Shown here: piece by piece, positions 36,772-44,108 of the stretch | Position numbering within the stretch: the stretch's first letter is position 1 | Layout: each line of letters opens with the position of its first letter | NCBI GenBank assembly: GCA_963169645.1 | Contig: CAUJCO010000008.1 | Span: 82,599 to 146,598 of the forward strand | Source of the DNA: Bacteroidota bacterium | Lineage (GTDB): Bacteria; Bacteroidota; Bacteroidia; Chitinophagales; JADIYW01 | Direction of reading: 5' to 3' | Length of the DNA stretch: 64,000 bases | Notes under the pieces: generated by a model | What the model was told of the DNA's origin: nothing | What the model saw: the letters and a program-made list of their open reading frames with translations, nothing else | Databases searched by the model: none | Position numbers and translations under genes: made by a program

Positions 36772-37650
36772 ATGCTTAAACCATATTTCAAATCCTCGGA
36801 CAAAAACTTCTATCTTCTTCACGGAGATACAATGGAGCTTTTGCCTCAATTTGGGCACAAGTTTGATATGGTGTTTGCAGATCCTCCCTATTTTCTTTCT
36901 AACAACGGTTTGTCAATTCAAAGCGGAAAAATCGTAAGTGTCAACAAAGGAAAATGGGATAAGTCCGAAGGATTTCAGTTTATTAACGATTTCAATAGAA
37001 AATGGCTTTCGTTGGTTCGTGATAAAATGAAAGATAATGGTACGATTTGGATAAGTGGTACCATGCATAATATTTTTTCTGTAGGACAAATCTTGACGGA
37101 ATTAGGCTTTAAAATTTTAAACATCATCACTTGGGAAAAGACTAATCCACCACCCAATTTTTCGTGTCGTTATTTCACTTATTCAACAGAACAGATTATA
37201 TGGGCAAGAAAATGTGAAAAAGTTCCTCATTACTTCAATTATGAACTGATGAAGCAACTCAATGGAGATAAACAAATGAAAGATGTTTGGAAATTTCCTG
37301 CAATCGCTCCTTGGGAAAAATCATGTGGTAAACACCCAACACAAAAACCACTTTCCGTATTAACAAGACTTATTTTGGCTTCAACAAAACCTAATGCTTG
37401 GATTTTAGACCCATTTACAGGTAGCTCAACAACAGGAATTGCTGCTAATTTGGCTAACAGACGGTTTCTTGGAATTGATCAAGAAGAAAATTTTTTAGCA
37501 TTAAGTAAGAATAGGAAAATTGAAATAGAAAACACTAGAATAGCTGAAAATTATAGACAAATGATTTGTGGTTTCAAAGATAAATCTGAGCTTGAATTAT
37601 TCTTAGTAAATGAACCAACTATTGAATATACGACAGAAATCAATTTTTAA
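36772..37650 (+). CDS. dpnA: second GATC adenine methylase, DpnA-like
   Basis: 292 residues; the ATG follows the preceding TAA directly. Beta-class N6-adenine/N4-cytosine methyltransferase: catalytic DPPY at 37-40 precedes the AdoMet-binding DPFTGSSTTG near 213-222. PPPNFSCRYFTYSTEQIIWARK and GKHPTQKPL match DpnA, the methylase that also works on single-stranded DNA and lets incoming transforming DNA be protected in pneumococcus. Last gene of the island. A similar role here would imply natural uptake of DNA; that is inference. Confidence 0.9.
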   Translation: MLKPYFKSSDKNFYLLHGDTMELLPQFGHKFDMVFADPPYFLSNNGLSIQSGKIVSVNKGKWDKSEGFQFINDFNRKWLSLVRDKMKDNGTIWISGTMHNIFSVGQILTELGFKILNIITWEKTNPPPNFSCRYFTYSTEQIIWARKCEKVPHYFNYELMKQLNGDKQMKDVWKFPAIAPWEKSCGKHPTQKPLSVLTRLILASTKPNAWILDPFTGSSTTGIAANLANRRFLGIDQEENFLALSKNRKIEIENTRIAENYRQMICGFKDKSELELFLVNEPTIEYTTEINF

Positions 37651-37739
37651 ATACACACACAACTAATTTATATAGGATATTTATTAATTGAAATTAGTAA
37701 GTTAATATAGTATCCTATTTTTATAAATTCGTGTTATAC

Positions 37740-38495
37740 CTAATCCTTAGATGCCATTTTTCCATCAAATTTTTCTACTAATTCTTTGGCTTTTGGTTGA
37801 TAATAATTAGGAGATTCAGCGAGTGCATGCAATAATGGAATAGCTGCTGTTACATTTTTATTTTTGATGTATGCCAATGCTAAATACCACTGGATATCTT
37901 GTTGGTATTCGGTAGCCTGTTGTATGCCGGATAACACCACAATAGCTTTTTCTGTTTGGTTGCTACTTAGATAGGAAATACCCAAAAAAAGCCTATTTTT
38001 TATATTTTCCGGATTGTTGTTTACTAGTTTCTGATAAAGGTTAGCTGCTTCAAAATAATCTTCTTTTTCGTATAGTGCTATTGCATCTTTTTCACTGTGC
38101 TTGTTGTCCTCACCTCGTACCGTACCGTCAGGGTGGGTGAGTGGCTGGTAGTAAGCTGCAAAAAGTTGATCTGTGTTAGGTGTGTTTCCTTGTAAAATAA
38201 AATGCCAGCTAACCGTTACAATTAATCCAATAAAACATGCGGCAAACGCCCAAAGTAAAAATGGATTTATTTTTTTAATGGATGCTTTTTTTGTTGTCGT
38301 TTTTTGGTTGATGGAAGTAAATAAGTCGTGTTGTACTTGTTGCAATTGTGAAATGGTATGCGTTGCTGCAAATTGTTGCAATCCTTCCACACTTTCCATT
38401 AAGAACGGATCGTTTTCCATTTCCAATTCGAAAGCATATCGTTCTTCCGGTGACAGCTCGTTGTGTACATATTTCAATACTAAATCATCCTTCAT
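37740..38495 (-). CDS. anti-sigma-factor-like membrane protein with TPR tail
   Basis: 251 residues. The N-terminal VLKYVHNELSPEERYAFELEMENDP segment is a short anti-sigma-type helical domain without zinc ligands; one transmembrane segment at about 77-98; then a periplasmic part with TPR-like helices (IALYEKEDYFEAANLYQKLVNNNP). Its start overlaps the ECF sigma gene by 11 bases, so the two are co-translated. It should hold the sigma factor at the membrane and release it on a signal sensed by the TPR part. Signal unknown. Confidence 0.75.
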   Translation of the reverse strand: MKDDLVLKYVHNELSPEERYAFELEMENDPFLMESVEGLQQFAATHTISQLQQVQHDLFTSINQKTTTKKASIKKINPFLLWAFAACFIGLIVTVSWHFILQGNTPNTDQLFAAYYQPLTHPDGTVRGEDNKHSEKDAIALYEKEDYFEAANLYQKLVNNNPENIKNRLFLGISYLSSNQTEKAIVVLSGIQQATEYQQDIQWYLALAYIKNKNVTAAIPLLHALAESPNYYQPKAKELVEKFDGKMASKD

Positions 38496-39057
38496 GTTGG
38501 GTGCTATTTTCTTCCATAAATAATTTTAAATTTCTTTTTCCATTCTGAATAGCACTTTTTACTTTATTCAGATCGTAACCGGATATGGAAGCAACTTCTT
38601 GGTAGGATTTCTGCTGGTAATAAAACAATTCAATGCACGTACGTTGCTCTTCGCTTAAGTTGCTTATCGCTTTCGTGAGTAATTCACTTTGTTCTTCTTT
38701 CTCATAAAGAGTCAAATCCACTTCATTTTCCATAAATTTTTCTGAAATATTTTTTAATTCAGTGGTTTCCAATGGATTAATTTTCTTTGTTTTCTTGTAA
38801 AGATGATTTTTACTCACGCTATATATCCAAGCTCTGAAGTACACAATTGGTTGTTTGGAAGCATTTTCTAATACCAATTCAAAAATATCATTTACACTGT
38901 CTTTGGCATCTTCTTCATTTTTTAAATATTTAAAACAAAGCCCGTACACTAACATCGCATACCGTTTAAACAATTCACCAATAAGTTGCTTGTTTCCGGT
39001 TTGTTGGAATTGCTCTATTAACAACTGATCAGAAAATTCGGAATACTGTTCGGGCAT
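38485..39057 (-). CDS. ECF-type RNA polymerase sigma factor
   Basis: 190 residues. Region 2 (FKRYAMLVYGLCFKYLKNEEDAKDSVNDIFELV, RAWIYSVSKNHL) and region 4 (LSEEQRTCIELFYYQQKSYQEVASISGYDLNKVKSAIQNGKRNL) are both present; no other domains. Transcribed ahead of, and overlapping, the anti-sigma-like gene. The downstream TonB operon on the same strand starts about 2 kb upstream of it and is not obviously its target. Confidence 0.9.
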   Translation of the reverse strand: MPEQYSEFSDQLLIEQFQQTGNKQLIGELFKRYAMLVYGLCFKYLKNEEDAKDSVNDIFELVLENASKQPIVYFRAWIYSVSKNHLYKKTKKINPLETTELKNISEKFMENEVDLTLYEKEEQSELLTKAISNLSEEQRTCIELFYYQQKSYQEVASISGYDLNKVKSAIQNGKRNLKLFMEENSTQHEG

Positions 39058-39147
39058 AAAGTAAATATACTTAAATATACATTAAAAACAAATGCTATTT
39101 AATATAGATAATAAATTTATTTACTTTATAAAAGTTGTCCACTTTGT

Positions 39148-41172
39148 TTAGTTTGTTTTCGTTTTGCTATTAAAAATGAAAGCTATATTCAAATAAAAAT
39201 TTCTTCCTTTTTGCGGTATTTTATTCCAATCAGAGAAGGTTGCATAATACGTGTCTGCAATATTCTCTACACCTAATTTAAAAAATATACTGTGTTGTTG
39301 AACAGGTAATACATAGCCGGCTGCACAATTAACAATTGCATACGCTTTAGTTGGATTTTCGCCATATACTTTTCCAATTGCATATTGTTTTGTTGAACTC
39401 TCCAAATCTACTTCCATTTCTAATCCTTTAATATGATACGATATACCACCTCTAAATGTAAAAGGTCGAATAAGCGGAAGTGCTTGTTTTAGATAATCTC
39501 TTCCAAAATTATAACTCAATGCCATATTTATTTTTAAAGATGTAATAGGTTGATATTGTACACTACATTCTGTATTAATGATATTAACTGATTTCAAGGA
39601 TTGATATACTTTGATGCCTTTTGCACCAATTGTCATTGCAATATATTCCGGCATTGGAACACCTACCATGTAATCAAGTATATGGAAATAATTGAATTTT
39701 AAATTCCATTTTACTTTGGTTGTTTTATAAGATATTGCTGTATTTACTTCTAATGATTTTTCATTTTTTAAAGTTGGATTTCCTATGTAATCATATCCAT
39801 CAGAACTATTAAATAAATAAAAACCATAACCTTCGGAAATACTGGGTGCACGTTCACCATAGCCAATTGTAGGTTTAAATTCCCAATTATTTTTTGTAAA
39901 CGTATAACCAACTTGTGTACTAATAATGCTTCTGTTTTTATTTGCATTCAAATTGGGATATAGAATTTGCAAACTTTGCAATCCAATTTGGTTGCCGATA
40001 TGATTTCTGTGTATGCCAACGGATGCTGCAATATTTACACTGTGGTGTACGTTTATTGCATATTTTTCAGCAACATTTAGTCCAACATAAAGTGCTTGCA
40101 CATTTGGCCACGTGTACATAAACATACTTTTTTCAGTAGTATCTTTTGGATACATCGTCATTTCTGCAATGGCTTTGTTTAAATATGCATTTACATTAAA
40201 AGACAATGTATGTTTTTTGCGAGATGCTTTAATCTTAGAGTAAAAACCATACGTAGAGCTCCAGCCCGGCATGTCCATGTGTATGGGCACTTCCGGTCGT
40301 TTGGTATCATCCATTTGATGTTGTATGGTGTTGAAATATACACGCGAAACCCATTCTTCAATAAATGGATTTACATTTTCTACACTATGTTCTAACGATG
40401 CGATATATGCACGCGCAAACGCAACATCCATAGGCAATGCCGGATAACCAACATGCTCTGCATCATCAAAAATAAACGAACCACGTAGTTCATTTTTTGC
40501 ATTAAGTTTTACACCTAAAGTTGCCGATGCATTGTATTTAGTGTATTGTGAATAGGGAACAAGTGTGCGCTTTCCGGCTTTATAATTTCCTGCATCACGA
40601 TACGTAAAATCTATGTCAGCGAAAAATTTTGAATGTGCATATTTCAATCTTCCGGCCGTGGTGAATAAATTTCCATTGCTTTCATAACCTAAATTTACGG
40701 AGCCACTCCAACCAGGAAAACAGAAATCGTGTTTCTTTCTAACCATATCTATTGAACCACCAATTGTTGGACCATAGGTTGTGCCATCTTGTCCGGAATG
40801 TACTTGTATATCGGATATGTTGGATACATCTACATACGAAGTTATGGGATCCATTTTATCCGTACACGCACCAAAAATATGCATGCCGTCTATGGTAACT
40901 TGCAAGCGTTCGTTGGTCATGTTGTTCAACATTGGCTCCCAAGCATAATTTCCTCTTCGTATCAACGTGAGATTTAATTGCTTATTTAAATATTCATCAA
41001 TCGTTGAAAGTGGTTTGCTTTGTTTGGTATGATTGATTAAAGGTCGACTACTTATCACAAGTTCATCTAAATGCACGGAACTTAACGAATCAAGATTGGT
41101 ATCTTGTGTAAAAGAATTCTTTATAAATAAGATTAATGTAAGACCTACTAATAAAAGATGTTTCGGTTGCAT
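39148..41172 (-). CDS. TonB-dependent receptor, probable metal (copper) uptake
   Basis: 674 residues from the ATG at 41172, where a signal peptide begins (MQPKHLLLVGLTLILF, ends SFT/Q); the open frame extends 28 codons further upstream but that part is not signal-like. Plug at about 30-170 (TIDEYLNKQLNLTLIRRGNYAWEPMLNNM, GACTDKMDP) followed by the barrel, ending NIAFIFNSK. The MxxxM and CTDKMDP motifs in the plug are typical of receptors in copper-related clusters. It follows a Met/His-rich lipoprotein gene after 87 bp and a CNGKC protein; metal specificity is inferred from these neighbours. Confidence 0.8.
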   Translation of the reverse strand: MQPKHLLLVGLTLILFIKNSFTQDTNLDSLSSVHLDELVISSRPLINHTKQSKPLSTIDEYLNKQLNLTLIRRGNYAWEPMLNNMTNERLQVTIDGMHIFGACTDKMDPITSYVDVSNISDIQVHSGQDGTTYGPTIGGSIDMVRKKHDFCFPGWSGSVNLGYESNGNLFTTAGRLKYAHSKFFADIDFTYRDAGNYKAGKRTLVPYSQYTKYNASATLGVKLNAKNELRGSFIFDDAEHVGYPALPMDVAFARAYIASLEHSVENVNPFIEEWVSRVYFNTIQHQMDDTKRPEVPIHMDMPGWSSTYGFYSKIKASRKKHTLSFNVNAYLNKAIAEMTMYPKDTTEKSMFMYTWPNVQALYVGLNVAEKYAINVHHSVNIAASVGIHRNHIGNQIGLQSLQILYPNLNANKNRSIISTQVGYTFTKNNWEFKPTIGYGERAPSISEGYGFYLFNSSDGYDYIGNPTLKNEKSLEVNTAISYKTTKVKWNLKFNYFHILDYMVGVPMPEYIAMTIGAKGIKVYQSLKSVNIINTECSVQYQPITSLKINMALSYNFGRDYLKQALPLIRPFTFRGGISYHIKGLEMEVDLESSTKQYAIGKVYGENPTKAYAIVNCAAGYVLPVQQHSIFFKLGVENIADTYYATFSDWNKIPQKGRNFYLNIAFIFNSKTKTN

Positions 41173-41259
41173 ACGCTTCTTTTTATTTTTTATAAATAGA
41201 TTGAATGTAGTATAATAAAAGTGGAGGCAATACGGCGATTGCCTCCTTCGTTTCATCTA

Positions 41260-42108
41260 TTAAAATTCAACCTCTAAAAACAAACTGCTGCTTTCTGTAG
41301 TATCCGAAATGGCTTCTCCTTTTATAACCGTATCCGTTGCATCTTTTACAATAAAATTTAGTTTCCAATAACCGGACATTGATAAAGAAAGTTGACCGTG
41401 ATATAAATTATCAATTGCACTAAATGTAGGCTGTACATTGTTTGGGCTGGAGTGGTTGTCCATGCTTGGCATGCGCGGGTCGAACAAGATAGTAGCATCT
41501 GTTACTGCTGGGAAAGATAGCATGCTTTCTCGTTTAAATAAGGCTACTGAAAAATCATTTATTCCAATAAATGGAACTTGTGGGTTGGCTAATGCCAAAA
41601 TATATTTTTTGCCATCATTTCCTGTAAACGATACTACTTTTTTTCGGGTATCTGTCGCTGATTTTACTGCAATAGTATCAGTTAATACAGCTGTATCTCC
41701 GTTGCGCATTACATTAACTGTTAATGTCCATTTTTCTACATCGTTTTCCGGCATTTGAAATACGATATAGCCTTTATACAGTGTATTTTTTCCGCTTACT
41801 TTTGATATATTAGATTTGGGTCCGGAATGCGACATTGAAATCATGTGCATCATTGGCATCCATGTTAAATTGGCATCTGTTATATAATTTCCGGTAGATT
41901 TATTTTTAATTCGTAAATAAATATCATTATATCCAACTGTTAGGTTTCCGGTTTGAGTTGTATATAGTTCAATACTTGAGCTATCATTACTCATTTCTTG
42001 TAATAAAGTAAGTCCTTCTGTTTCATCAATGGGTTTTATGGTTTCGTTTTTGCAAGCGATAGTAAATATGGATAGTATAGCAATAGCTATTAGAAAAAAT
42101 TGTTTCAT
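41260..42108 (-). CDS. Met-rich periplasmic lipoprotein with FixH/YtkA-like domains
   Basis: 282 residues. Lipoprotein signal MKQFFLIAIAILSIFTIAC with Cys19 as the lipid site. Two related Ig-like domains: one with TWMPMMHMISMSHSGP (about 83-98), the other with FDPRMPSMDNHSSPNN (about 207-222) and YHGQLSLSMSGYW. The Met/His clusters at matching positions resemble copper-binding YtkA/FixH-like domains. Between a small CNGKC protein and a TonB receptor it probably hands a metal, most likely copper, across the periplasm. Metal identity is inferred. Confidence 0.7.
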   Translation of the reverse strand: MKQFFLIAIAILSIFTIACKNETIKPIDETEGLTLLQEMSNDSSSIELYTTQTGNLTVGYNDIYLRIKNKSTGNYITDANLTWMPMMHMISMSHSGPKSNISKVSGKNTLYKGYIVFQMPENDVEKWTLTVNVMRNGDTAVLTDTIAVKSATDTRKKVVSFTGNDGKKYILALANPQVPFIGINDFSVALFKRESMLSFPAVTDATILFDPRMPSMDNHSSPNNVQPTFSAIDNLYHGQLSLSMSGYWKLNFIVKDATDTVIKGEAISDTTESSSLFLEVEF

Positions 42109-42180
42109 TTCATTTAATTTTTAAGTAAAAAATAGATAAGGATGCATCGTATTCTTTGAGAATACAAGCAGTAGAATGTA

Positions 42181-42564
42181 TTATATTAAATTAGTGAAAC
42201 AAGGCGGATGGAATGTTACCATGGAGAATTGAAAAAGGTAATGATGTTTATAGTTGGCATATTTCTTATCGGAAGAAACGTTTGCCATTGCTGTGAAATT
42301 AAATGGAGAAATTTCTTGTGAAAATAGAATAGAAACTTCTTCTGTTGTTGTTGTTTTTAAGGGTGATTTTTCGTTGTTTTCTTTTGCAACATCCGATAAT
42401 TGTTTTTGTAAATGACATTTACCATTACAATCTTTTTCCGGATTGTCTTTGTTGATACACAATACATTTTTGATATAATCATAATTAATGAAATATTCTA
42501 TAATAGGTACTATTGGCCTTGCTAATAGTATCGTAGAGAATATGACAATTATGAAAAATTTCAT
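42181..42564 (-). CDS. small CNGKC/HPPC protein of a metal-uptake operon
   Basis: 127 residues. A hydrophobic N-terminus (1-22, with ARPIVPIIEYFINYDYI) then CINKDNPEKDCNGKCHLQK, whose three cysteines form a likely metal or disulfide site, a Lys/Thr-rich linker, and the ending FHPPCF. I recall this arrangement (P..EY..NYDYI..LC.N, CNGKC, HPP) as a small Bacteroidota family found next to TonB receptor/lipoprotein pairs, as here. First gene of the three-gene operon (gap 72 bp). Function unproven. Confidence 0.65.
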   Translation of the reverse strand: MKFFIIVIFSTILLARPIVPIIEYFINYDYIKNVLCINKDNPEKDCNGKCHLQKQLSDVAKENNEKSPLKTTTTEEVSILFSQEISPFNFTAMANVSSDKKYANYKHHYLFQFSMVTFHPPCFTNLI

Positions 42565-42746
42565 GCATCAAAATTAAATTCTAAAATAACTTTTTGCTAT
42601 GACAAATGTCATAATTTATGGCAGACTGCAAGTAATTAACAACTTAATAATACTGCGTTAGTTTTTTGTGAAGTTGTATTAAAATAGAGAATGAAGGCAA
42701 TTAAATGCAAAAATTCTAAATTTTCTCAGATACATATTCAAATAAA

Positions 42747-42781
42747 AAGGAGGCTGTTTCATGTTTCGAGACAGCCTCCTT
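42747..42781 (-). terminator. strong terminator after nirC
   Basis: A 14-bp stem (AAGGAGGCTGTTTC with GAGACAGCCTCCTT, one G-T pair) around ATGTTTC. On the minus strand it is followed by TTTTTATTT and lies 35 bases after the nirC stop. Confidence 0.92.
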
Positions 42782-42815
42782 GATTGGTATTTTTAAAAAT
42801 TAAAGTTGTTTCTAT

Positions 42816-43628
42816 CTACAATGTTTTTAATTGATGTTCTTTCTTATTTCTGAATGTATAGTATATTGCTATTCCGGTAAAAATGAGTCCTCCTATTATG
42901 TTTCCTACTGTTACAATTAGTTGGTTGTACAACCACCAGTCCGTAATAGATACTTGTGCTCCAAAAAGTATTCCTGCCGGAATAACAAACATGTTTACTA
43001 CGGCGTGCTCATATCCTAATGCAAAAAATATAAAAATGGGAATACCGGATGCAAGTATTTTGCCAACTGTAGAATTTGATGTCATTGCCATTACTACACC
43101 CATACAAACCATCCAGTTACAAAGAATTGCTTTTACAAATGCGATAAGCATACCAAGCGTCCCATGTTGTGCATAGCCTATTGTTTTCTTTTCTGCTACT
43201 GCAATAATCATTTGGTCTATGGCACTGGTTGTTGTAATGGTGCCGGCTTCAGATGCGGCTACCCAATACAAAATAGCATATAACAAACTACCGATAAGAT
43301 TACCTAAGAAAACTAAAGACAGGTTTTTCATCATTGTCGTGATGTTTATTTTCTTCTCAAAATAAGCCAATGGAACCAATGCAAAATTTCCTGTTACCAG
43401 TTCTAGCCCTAAAAGCACTATAATAACAAATCCAACAGGGAAAACGATTGCTCCGGTTAACGGAATTTTTGTTTGTGTGGTAGCAGCATACGCAAGTGTT
43501 ACAGAAATGGCAAGTAGTGCTCCAGAGAGCATTCCGCGAATAAGGAGGTCTTTTGCTCCTAATGATGCCTTTGTTACGGCGGTATTTAGCATGTTGACAG
43601 CTACATCTTTTGAAGTTACGTAATCCAT
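42816..43628 (-). CDS. nirC: formate/nitrite transporter (NirC-like)
   Basis: 270 residues, six transmembrane segments. FNT-family features: LLIRGMLSGALLAISVTLAY, GLELVTGNF (Ω-loop/first gate), GNLIGSLLYAILYW, and CNWMVCMGVVMA. Exchanges nitrite (or formate) across the inner membrane. As last gene of nirB-nirD-nirC, ahead of a strong terminator, it is most likely the nitrite channel. Confidence 0.9.
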   Translation of the reverse strand: MDYVTSKDVAVNMLNTAVTKASLGAKDLLIRGMLSGALLAISVTLAYAATTQTKIPLTGAIVFPVGFVIIVLLGLELVTGNFALVPLAYFEKKINITTMMKNLSLVFLGNLIGSLLYAILYWVAASEAGTITTTSAIDQMIIAVAEKKTIGYAQHGTLGMLIAFVKAILCNWMVCMGVVMAMTSNSTVGKILASGIPIFIFFALGYEHAVVNMFVIPAGILFGAQVSITDWWLYNQLIVTVGNIIGGLIFTGIAIYYTFRNKKEHQLKTL

Positions 43629-43687
43629 GTTTTTTTGATTTTAATTGTTAGTTATGATTGATAAATTTTATAATAATTAATATATTT

Positions 43688-44062
43688 TTAGGTTAATGGT
43701 AATGAGTCAACGCATATATATACATTTCCATTCTCTTCTTTAATAGGATATGTATTAATACTACATTCATCACCACTGAGACATTTGCCAGTGGCTAATG
43801 AGAATGTTTTTTTATGAAATGGACATGCAACTTTTGGTTCATCATTTTTTGTACCTATCATACCTCTGCTTAATGCCATCTGTTTTTTATGTGGGCATTC
43901 ATTTTGTGTTGCATACCATTCATTGCGTCGAGTAAAATAAAATATGGCAATTTGATGTTCTCCATATTTTACACATACTCCACCGTTTTCAACAACATCC
44001 TCAGCCTTGCAGGCCAAAATCCAGTGGGCATTTTGTTCGAAAATTTTAGGTTCTTTTAGCAT
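43688..44062 (-). CDS. nirD: nitrite reductase small subunit NirD
   Basis: 124 residues. Rieske-type fold with intact ligands: C-P-H in NECPHKKQ and C-P-F-H in ACPFHKKTF, preceded by GGVCVKYGEHQIAIFYF. Partner of NirB in the cytoplasmic NADH-dependent reduction of nitrite to ammonium. Lies 46 bp after nirB and 59 bp before nirC in one operon. Confidence 0.92.
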   Translation of the reverse strand: MLKEPKIFEQNAHWILACKAEDVVENGGVCVKYGEHQIAIFYFTRRNEWYATQNECPHKKQMALSRGMIGTKNDEPKVACPFHKKTFSLATGKCLSGDECSINTYPIKEENGNVYICVDSLPLT

Positions 44063-44108
44063 ATATTTAGTGTTTTTAATGGTGATTTATTAGATTATAT
44101 TAACTCAA

